Below are positions 40,302 through 46,987 of a stretch of 64,000 nucleotides of DNA, piece by piece (position 1 is the stretch's first letter; each line of letters begins with the position of its first letter). The notes under the pieces are model-generated. The model was not told where the DNA came from. It was given only the letters and a program-made list of their open reading frames with translations, and ran no database searches. The position numbers were made by a program, and so were the translations under genes. Source of the DNA: Gulosibacter chungangensis (GTDB lineage Bacteria; Actinomycetota; Actinomycetes; Actinomycetales; Microbacteriaceae); assembly GCF_008831155.1 (NCBI RefSeq), contig NZ_WBKB01000011.1, forward strand, positions 22,155 to 86,154, in the 5' to 3' direction.

Positions 40302-41099
40302 ATGAAACTGGATTCACATCAGAGAGAACTCGGTAACGTCGAAGGGCGCACCGCTCTCGTGACTGGTGCGTCAAGCGGTATGGGCGCGGCCATCGCGCAA
40401 ATGCTTGTGAGTAAAGGCGCTCGCGTGCACGCTGTTGCGCGTCGGGAAGAAGAATTGAAGGTCGTTGGTGGTCAATATGTTGAGAGCGGCCAGTTTGTTC
40501 CACACTCCGTCGACGTCGCCGACCGCGATGCAGTTCAAGCACTCCTCGACGACCTTGCTGAAAACGACCCTATTGACACGCTAGTAATTGCGGCCGGCCG
40601 CAACATCAATCCACGAACTTTCGGAGACGTTGAATTCGACGCATGGGATGACCTCATCGACGTCAACCTCAACGGTGCTTTCTACTTCCTTCGCGGTGCC
40701 CTGCCGCAGCTGAGGGAAAATGCCGGAGATGCCGTACTAATTTCTAGCGTGGCTGCTTTGTGGCCCGACCATTCTGGAGCCGCTTACCAAGCATCCAAGG
40801 CTGGAATGATCGGACTTGCGCGAGGCGCAGCACGAGACGAACACGCTCAGGGAGTCCGAATCACAAGCATCCTGCCTGGCGTGGTGAATACGCCCATTCT
40901 TGACCGTCGTCCGAGCCCGCCACCGCAGGAAATGCGCCGCTGGTTCATTCAGCCGGAGGACGTAGCCCAAGCAACGCTGGCTGCAATCACGATCCCAGGA
41001 CGCACAACGGTTTCAGAGATCACTCTTACCGCTACGCGCCTGCAGTCGATTGGCAACACCCAGCAAGCGACACCTGTACTTCCTGAAGGCCTCGAATAA
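40302..41099 (+). CDS. Short-chain dehydrogenase/reductase (2)
   Basis: A 265-residue SDR: TALVTGASSGMGAAIAQMLV binds the dinucleotide, VHAVARREEEL after strand 2 favours NADP, VIAAGRNINPRTF replaces the common NNAG, and the catalytic residues are Ser, Tyr and Lys in VLISSVAALWPDHSGAAYQA followed by SKAGMIG. AAAGGAGG precedes the ATG at an ideal distance. It is divergent from the enolase-superfamily gene and followed by an MHS transporter, so it likely acts on the imported compound. Confidence 0.92.
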   Translation: MKLDSHQRELGNVEGRTALVTGASSGMGAAIAQMLVSKGARVHAVARREEELKVVGGQYVESGQFVPHSVDVADRDAVQALLDDLAENDPIDTLVIAAGRNINPRTFGDVEFDAWDDLIDVNLNGAFYFLRGALPQLRENAGDAVLISSVAALWPDHSGAAYQASKAGMIGLARGAARDEHAQGVRITSILPGVVNTPILDRRPSPPPQEMRRWFIQPEDVAQATLAAITIPGRTTVSEITLTATRLQSIGNTQQATPVLPEGLE

Positions 41100-41171
41100 C
41101 TCACTTCGCATAATGCTCGGCCCTGAATTTCTGGGGCCGAGCTCCCACTACGACCTCAAAGGAGAGGTTTC

Positions 41172-42506
41172 ATGGTTAACGTTTCTACTGAATATGAAAA
41201 GGTTGCCGAGCCAACTCGGACCCAGATCATGCGGGCTACGGTTGCGGGCACGCTCGGGACAACCCTCGAGTACTACGACTACGTGATCTACGGCCTGGCA
41301 ACCGCGCTCATTTTCAATCAGCTCTTCTACTCGGACCTGCCTCCAGCGATTGGATTCATCGCAGGGTTCGCGACTTACGCCGTCGGCTTCATCATCCGGC
41401 CAGTGGGAGGACTGATACTAGGTGCGATCGGTGACCGGATCGGCCGCAAAGTAATCATGGTTCTCACCATCGTCTTGATGGGAGCCGCTACGTTTGCGAT
41501 TGGCTTGCTGCCGACTTATGAACAAGTTGGTGTTATCGCTCCGCTTCTACTTATCGTTTGTCGCATGGCGCAAGGATTCGCGACCGGAGCTGAACTCGCG
41601 AGTGCTTCATCGCTCATGGTTGAAACAGCACCGCGCAAGCATCGCGGTTTTGTAGGATCGTTCGTTTCCTTCGGTACCAACTCAGGAAACCTGCTCGCGA
41701 CCGTAGTATGGCTTCTCATTTCCATGCTGCCTGAGGAACAGCTAATGAGTTGGGGGTGGAGACTCCCGTTCCTTGGCTCAATCGTTCTTACTTTCCTTGG
41801 CCTTTGGATCAGAAAGGGCGTGAAGGAAAGCCACATCTTCGAGTCGGTGGCAGAGCGCCAGCGTAAAGTTTCGATGGGCGAGGTTTACAGGAACTTCTTC
41901 AAGTCTGGTTGGCGATCATTCCTCGTATGTTTCGGACTTCGTATCGGTGAAGGTGGAACGAGCGCAATTTATCAAGTGTTCCTTGTCGGGTATATTGCCA
42001 CGCTTCCGAACCAATCGCAGTCGATGGGCGCAACGGCGCTTCTGATCTCTTCTCTCTTTGGTATTGTTGCGATCCCACTCATTGGAATTTTGACCGATAA
42101 AGTCGGCCGTCGACGAGTGTTCATTGTCCTGGCTGCGATTCAGCTTCTATTCGCGTTCCCGGGCGTAATGATGATTGAAAGCGGTAGCACTGTTGCAATT
42201 ATTGTGGCGTTCCTGATTGCTTCCGGAGTCTGTGTGCAGGGTATGTATGCAACTGAGTCTGCCTATATGGTTGAAATGTTCGGCTTGAAGCACAGGCTTA
42301 CGGGTGTCACGGCATCCAAAGAGCTTGGTGGTCTCACGGGTGCTGGGATTGCTCCGCTGGTTGTGGCTGCGCTCCTTGCTGCCGTTGGTCACTGGTGGGT
42401 TATTGCAGCGTACATCGCGGTGCTCGCCGCAATTGGTTTGGTCTCGGCAATCATTAGCCCCGAGGTGAAGGCCCGCGACCTGACTGTCGACGAAGACGCG
42501 ATGTAA
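41172..42506 (+). CDS. MFS transporter, metabolite:H+ symporter (MHS) family
   Basis: A 444-residue 12-helix transporter. The MHS signatures are GTTLEYYDYVIYGLATALIF in helix 1, FATYAVGFIIRPVGGLILGA, GDRIGRKVIMVLTIVLMGAA, and RMAQGFATGAELASASSLMV with ETAPRKHRGFVGSFVSFGTN. Family members carry shikimate, citrate, proline/betaine and aromatic or sugar acids. AAAGGAGAGG lies upstream of the ATG. It should import the acid processed by the neighbouring enzymes. A terminator follows. Confidence 0.92.
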   Translation: MVNVSTEYEKVAEPTRTQIMRATVAGTLGTTLEYYDYVIYGLATALIFNQLFYSDLPPAIGFIAGFATYAVGFIIRPVGGLILGAIGDRIGRKVIMVLTIVLMGAATFAIGLLPTYEQVGVIAPLLLIVCRMAQGFATGAELASASSLMVETAPRKHRGFVGSFVSFGTNSGNLLATVVWLLISMLPEEQLMSWGWRLPFLGSIVLTFLGLWIRKGVKESHIFESVAERQRKVSMGEVYRNFFKSGWRSFLVCFGLRIGEGGTSAIYQVFLVGYIATLPNQSQSMGATALLISSLFGIVAIPLIGILTDKVGRRRVFIVLAAIQLLFAFPGVMMIESGSTVAIIVAFLIASGVCVQGMYATESAYMVEMFGLKHRLTGVTASKELGGLTGAGIAPLVVAALLAAVGHWWVIAAYIAVLAAIGLVSAIISPEVKARDLTVDEDAM

Positions 42507-42527
42507 TAAATACATTGAGCTAGAACG

Positions 42528-42568
42528 AAGGCGCCATAAGTTATCAAGAACGTACCTTATGGCGCCTT
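42528..42568 (+). terminator. Terminator after the MHS transporter
   Basis: A perfect 13-bp stem AAGGCGCCATAAG/CTTATGGCGCCTT (42528-42540 with 42556-42568) with a 15-nt loop, ending in TTTG. It lies 21 bp after the transporter stop and upstream of the dehydrogenase gene. Confidence 0.8.
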
Positions 42569-42626
42569 TGTGAGTAGCGGACGCTGGTGGTCAGGGATGC
42601 CTGCGTTCGCTTTATGGAGGGTTGAT

Positions 42627-43664
42627 ATGAAAGCAATAGTTGCAAATTCTGGCGGTGGCATTGGAATTATAGATGTTCCGGAATCATCAATTGAGCGCGG
42701 ACGAGTGAGGATCAAGGTTGTCTACGGAGGTATTTGTGGAAGTGACCTTCACTATGCTCAGTCCGGTAAGAACGGAATATATGAAATAACTGAACCAATG
42801 GTTCTAGGGCACGAAATTGTTGGGATTGTAGAAGCTGTTGGTTCTGATATCGATGATGTTTCCGTAGGTGATCATGTAGCAGTCCACCCTGGTATTCCAA
42901 CACCGCCTCCGGGCGGGGAATTGGGTCGCGGATACCACCTTGCTGAGTGTGGAACATATTTTGGTAGCGCCTCGACTTCGCCTCACACGCCAGGCGGGTT
43001 TTCGGATTACGTAACGGTGAATCACTCCCAGATACGTATGCTTCCGGAAGGTCTTTCCCTACGTCGTGCTGCACTCGCTGAGCCCTTATCGGTGGCGCTA
43101 CATGGAATACATCAAGCGCCGTCTGGCATCACGGATGCCAAGGTATTGGTTGCTGGTGCGGGACCGATTGGTAGTCTCGTGGTGATTGCCCTTCGCGAAC
43201 GCGGTGTTGAAGACATTACAGTGACGGATATTGTGCCTAGAGCAGTTGAAACTGCGAGTCGGGCAGGGGCAAAGAAAATTATTTTGTTAGGAAGTGACGG
43301 GCCTCCTGCCACGGAATCCTTTGATCTGATTATTGAGTCTTCGGGTAGTACCCATTCGTTGATCTCGGCTCTTGACTGGGTCCGTCGTGGTGGGACAATC
43401 GTGCAATTGGGACTGCTTCCGTCCGGCGATCTGAAGGTGCCGCTGGCGTCCTTGGTGAGTAAGGAAGTTACCCTGCGCGGTTCCCAGAGATTTGATGTAG
43501 AGATGGATGAAGCCATTTCAATGCTTGCTCGGAATGATTGTTTTGACGAGATCGTGAGCGACGTTTACCCTGCGTCTCAGGCGGAACAAGCGTTTTCTCT
43601 TGCTGCAGATTCATCGCGTTCGTCGAAAGTGCTTCTTCAATTCTCCGATGATCCGACTGAGTAG
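42627..43664 (+). CDS. Zinc-type medium-chain dehydrogenase, L-idonate 5-dehydrogenase-like
   Basis: A 345-residue MDR protein. The catalytic zinc motif is GGICGSDLHYAQSGKNGIYE with GHEIVGIVEAVGSDIDDVSV, and the cofactor motif VLVAGAGPIGSLVVIALRER. The region that normally holds four Cys for structural zinc reads VHPGIPTPPPGGELGRGYHL then AECGTYFGSAS, with one Cys only, so the structural zinc is missing. Overall it most resembles L-idonate/sorbitol-type dehydrogenases. TGGAGG precedes the ATG. It follows the transporter terminator, so it may have its own promoter. Confidence 0.85.
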   Translation: MKAIVANSGGGIGIIDVPESSIERGRVRIKVVYGGICGSDLHYAQSGKNGIYEITEPMVLGHEIVGIVEAVGSDIDDVSVGDHVAVHPGIPTPPPGGELGRGYHLAECGTYFGSASTSPHTPGGFSDYVTVNHSQIRMLPEGLSLRRAALAEPLSVALHGIHQAPSGITDAKVLVAGAGPIGSLVVIALRERGVEDITVTDIVPRAVETASRAGAKKIILLGSDGPPATESFDLIIESSGSTHSLISALDWVRRGGTIVQLGLLPSGDLKVPLASLVSKEVTLRGSQRFDVEMDEAISMLARNDCFDEIVSDVYPASQAEQAFSLAADSSRSSKVLLQFSDDPTE

Positions 43665-44036
43665 AAGTATTTTCCAATGTCACTTGAGATTGATTGACAG
43701 AGTGGCGGTCACCTTCGAGCCGCTTGAAGTGCCATGACGCGGCTCGCGCTGAAGCCGAACTCGAAGTCCTGGTGATGCATGCATGCGTGTTCCTGGACAC
43801 GTCAAACCGGTTGTTGCTGAAGCATTGAGTGCACAGCGCGACAGGTCACCCGGGCTCCACTAGACAACCTCGACAACTCGCGAGCCGCCCCCGCAACCGA
43901 ATCGCCGCGGAATGCCCTACAATCGTTTGCCGTTTATGGGTAAACAGGCGAAGATGGGACTGAATTCTAGGAATTCCAAGCTAATTCTTGCGGTGAGCCG
44001 AAGGGGAACGCTATTAGCGGCAACTCGATAGAGACC
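43665..44036. other. Intergenic region with no recognised gene
   Basis: A 372-bp spacer marking the change from the lower-GC catabolic cluster to GC-rich DNA. GAATTCTAGGAATTCC near 43963 holds two EcoRI-like half palindromes. I see no gene, tRNA or clear terminator here. Confidence 0.5.
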
Positions 44037-45221
44037 ATGGTCGTAGTCATCATCGAAGACGACCCCGATGTTGGGGTCTTGCTCGATGATGTTTTTCGGT
44101 CGGCGGGCTTCGAGACGATCCGCACGACCTCCGGTCTCGAGGGCGTGGCGGCGGTTCGCGAGTACGATCCGATCATCACCACGGTCGATATTAACCTGCC
44201 CGATATCGACGGTTTCGAGGTTTCGCGCCGCATCCGCAAGGTCAGCGAGAGTTTCATCGTGATGATCTCGGCGCTGAGTGACGAGACGGATGTCGTGCTC
44301 GGCCTCACCTCGGGCGCGGATGAATACCTCATCAAGCCATTCCGGCCCCGCGAATTGCGCGCCCGCATCGAAGCACTCATGCGCCGTTCCCGCACGCTCA
44401 CCGGCGCCGCGCCAAATGTTTCGGCCGCGCCTACCTTGCGCGTCGTGTCGGATGCATACCCCGACCAAGCTTCGCGGGTCGCCTCTGGCGCGCACCCCGC
44501 TGAATCCCGACGTCTGACCTCCGCTTCGACGCACCTTCCGGATGCCCCGGCCACCGAAACCTCGCACCTCGCGACGGGCGCCCGGGCCATGGACGCTTCG
44601 TCCTCTGCCTCGGATGCACCCGCCGCCCAGCCTTCGCGCTTCGTCTCGGACGCACAAGTCGCGCAGTCTCAGCGGTTCGGTCCGGATACACCCGCCACCC
44701 AGGCGCCGAGCGCTGCCCCGGTCTCACAAGTCTCGGCTCCGGCAACACCCACCGGCACGCGGCGCGCGAACCGCGCCCGCGTCGCGCGTCATGAAGCGAT
44801 CAACTCTGACGTTTACCCCGTAATCCCGGCACGGAACCCAACCGCAACGCTGTCGATCCCGGTGATCGATCAGCAGGCCGGTCACTGGCAGTCGCATCGC
44901 GACGTCAGTTTGAATCTCGAAACTCACACCGTGCTGGTCGCGCAGCAGGAAATCGATTTGACGCCGACCGAGTTCGATCTACTCGCGACTCTTCTCGAAT
45001 CAAAGCGGCGCGTGCGCAGCAAGGCGGACCTCGCGCTGGTGGTTCGTGGGGATGCGTTTGGTTCCGAATCCTTCTACGTCGGTGAGTCCGATAAGCGCGC
45101 GATCGAGGCGCATATGGCGAACCTTCGCCGCAAGCTCGGCGATTCCCCGAGCGAGCCGCGCTACATCGAAACAGTCCGCGGTGTCGGCTATCGCCTCACC
45201 CGCCAAACCCCACACGACTAG
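44037..45221 (+). CDS. OmpR/PhoB-type response regulator with very long linker
   Basis: The receiver domain (residues 1-120) has the acidic pocket VVVIIEDDPDVG, phosphoacceptor Asp51 in TTVDINLPDIDGF and Lys100 in EYLIKPFRPREL. The DNA-binding domain (about 285-390) has LTPTEFDLLATLLESKRRVR, KRAIEAHMANLRRKLGDSPS and YIETVRGVGYRLTR. Between them is a linker of about 160 residues rich in Ala, Ser, Pro and Thr with repeated SDA/ASR-type units; family linkers are usually about 10-20 residues. Its partner kinase may be the one at 49659. Start choice is supported by sequence only. Confidence 0.9.
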   Translation: MVVVIIEDDPDVGVLLDDVFRSAGFETIRTTSGLEGVAAVREYDPIITTVDINLPDIDGFEVSRRIRKVSESFIVMISALSDETDVVLGLTSGADEYLIKPFRPRELRARIEALMRRSRTLTGAAPNVSAAPTLRVVSDAYPDQASRVASGAHPAESRRLTSASTHLPDAPATETSHLATGARAMDASSSASDAPAAQPSRFVSDAQVAQSQRFGPDTPATQAPSAAPVSQVSAPATPTGTRRANRARVARHEAINSDVYPVIPARNPTATLSIPVIDQQAGHWQSHRDVSLNLETHTVLVAQQEIDLTPTEFDLLATLLESKRRVRSKADLALVVRGDAFGSESFYVGESDKRAIEAHMANLRRKLGDSPSEPRYIETVRGVGYRLTRQTPHD

Positions 45222-45281
45222 CCCCGCGCCGAGCTCCAGCGCGCCGAGCCGCGCCGCAGTGCCCCGCGCCCTGACGACATG

Positions 45282-45382
45282 CCACCGAAAATCTAGTCGA
45301 CCACTCTCAGGAAAGTGGTCGACTGCACTTTCGGTGGTATATCGCGAGAGATGAAAGTGGTCGACTGCACTTTCGGTGGTAT
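45282..45382. repeat. Palindromic repeat (family B) between convergent genes
   Basis: CCACCGAAA (45282), AGTCGACCACT (45295), then AGTGGTCGACT (45314) and TTTCGGTGG (45329) make a long hairpin with a symmetric 4-nt internal loop and an 8-nt apical loop. The right arm is repeated at 45353-45382 (GAAAGTGGTCGACTGCAC then TTTCGGTGGTAT). It may terminate transcription between the regulator and the GH18 gene. A CACACCCGG triplet repeat follows at 45412-45438. Confidence 0.75.
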
Positions 45383-45454
45383 TTCGCGGGGTGGAGGTAT
45401 GCGCGCGGGGCACACCCGGCACACCCGGCACACCCGGCCCAGCCGCCAGCGCAG

Positions 45455-46987
45455 CTAACCCACCACAGCCCACGGCGAGCGGTCGTGGTCGGTGATGCCT
45501 TCCACGGGGTCTTCGCCCTCGTTCCACCACTTGGCTTCGAAGGGGACGCCGTCGACCACGACGCGGTCGCCCTTCTCGTAGAGCACCGCGGAATCCCACG
45601 AAGGGTACGTCCCCGCGGCAACCGTCGGCAGCGCGTAGGGTTCGTCATCCGCCATGACGGCACCGACCAGCGTCCAGGCGGTTTGTTCGGCGGCGAGCGT
45701 CGGGTCGTCGGGTTCGGGCGCACCGGTGACCCACCATTTCGCGACGTAGATGTACCCGTGCCAAACCACTTTCACGCCGGCCGAGTACGCGCGGTCCGGC
45801 GACCAGATCGGGTAGGGGCTCGTGGCCGGGTCATCCGGCACCGGCGTAGCTACCGGCGCCAACGTTGCCGTATCGGCCGGCGCCTCGTCGAAGCCCGCGG
45901 CGAGCACGCTCGCAAAGGTCACCGACTGCGGAACGCCACTGCACGCATCCGACACGACCGTGAGGTCGGGGTAGTTGGGCCCGCATTCGCGGTCTCGGTT
46001 GATTGACCACATCGACATTCGGGCAAGCTCGCGTTCCTGCGCGAAGACGCTCAGCGTCTGCGCGTCGGCGAGGGTGAAGACCTCTTCGCGAATGTCGTTC
46101 TGCCCGATCATGGGGGTCGCGCCCATGAGCGCCCAGGCGCCGCCGGGCGGCAGCGCGATTCGGCGTTCGGCGTAGAGCGAGGCGAGTTGGTCGTGTACGG
46201 CTTCGAGTCCCTCGATGGATGCATCGGCCATTGAAAGATCTCCAAGGCCCGTTCCGTAGTTCATCACCATGGCATTGACGCCGGTGAGGTTGACGCCGCC
46301 GTCGAGGAGTTGCCGGACGGCCGCAACACCCTGCTCGGTGAGTCCGGCCATAGCGGTCGGCAACGTCACCCAAACGTCGAGTTCCTGCCCCGCATCGAGC
46401 CGTTCTTGCTGGAGGATCGCGAGGGCTTGCGCGCGACGTTCCCCGGCTGCAACATCGGTGAGGTTTGTGCCTTCGAGGTCGAGGTCGATGGTGGTCACGT
46501 TGTAGCGGTCGAGGACGGCACGGTAGGCGCTCACGAGGTCGTCCACCGATGAACAGGCGGAGGCGAGTTCGGTGTTGATGGCGCCGCCGAAGGAGACGGC
46601 GACGTGGGCGCCGTCGCGGCGCATGGTGTCCACGCGACGGTCGAGATCGAGCTGGCTGCCCGCATCCGAGAGGCTGTAGGCGGCGCCCCAGCTCGGCGAA
46701 CACGTGGTCGGGGAGGCTGCGACCACGAACGCCAGCACTACGGCGCCGGGAGCCTCGCTGTCGACGACCGGGTTTTCGGTGACGGATGCGGCGGTCACAT
46801 CGAAATAACCGCCGTACCAGCGCGGTCCCGCGCTCGTGCTCGAAGTGGGGGCGTGTTCGCTGATGTACCAGGGCACGGCGGCGATGCCGAAGATCACGGC
46901 AAGGCAGACGAGCACGCCGACGCTCACACGCCAGGGGGAGAGTCGCTGGCCCTCGTGTCGCCCGGGGGTCTGCGGGTTCTTACTCAT
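45455..46987 (-). CDS. GH18-type (chitinase-like) membrane-anchored protein with two chitin-binding modules
   Basis: A 510-residue protein. Residues 20-42 (VSVGVLVCLAVIFGIAAVPW) are a single N-terminal membrane anchor or uncleaved signal. Residues about 57-365 form a GH18-like barrel with the catalytic pattern DLDLE in NVTTIDLDLEGTNL near residue 168 and WVTLPTAMAGLTEQG. Two carbohydrate-binding modules of the CBM5/12 type follow: YPIWSPDRAYSAGVKVVWHG with YIYVAKWWVTGAPEP, and YPSWDSAVLYEKGDRVVVDG with EAKWWNEGEDP. The start overlaps the stop of the glycosyltransferase gene upstream by 4 bp. It may trim or release the polymer that enzyme makes. Confidence 0.85.
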   Translation of the reverse strand: MSKNPQTPGRHEGQRLSPWRVSVGVLVCLAVIFGIAAVPWYISEHAPTSSTSAGPRWYGGYFDVTAASVTENPVVDSEAPGAVVLAFVVAASPTTCSPSWGAAYSLSDAGSQLDLDRRVDTMRRDGAHVAVSFGGAINTELASACSSVDDLVSAYRAVLDRYNVTTIDLDLEGTNLTDVAAGERRAQALAILQQERLDAGQELDVWVTLPTAMAGLTEQGVAAVRQLLDGGVNLTGVNAMVMNYGTGLGDLSMADASIEGLEAVHDQLASLYAERRIALPPGGAWALMGATPMIGQNDIREEVFTLADAQTLSVFAQERELARMSMWSINRDRECGPNYPDLTVVSDACSGVPQSVTFASVLAAGFDEAPADTATLAPVATPVPDDPATSPYPIWSPDRAYSAGVKVVWHGYIYVAKWWVTGAPEPDDPTLAAEQTAWTLVGAVMADDEPYALPTVAAGTYPSWDSAVLYEKGDRVVVDGVPFEAKWWNEGEDPVEGITDHDRSPWAVVG

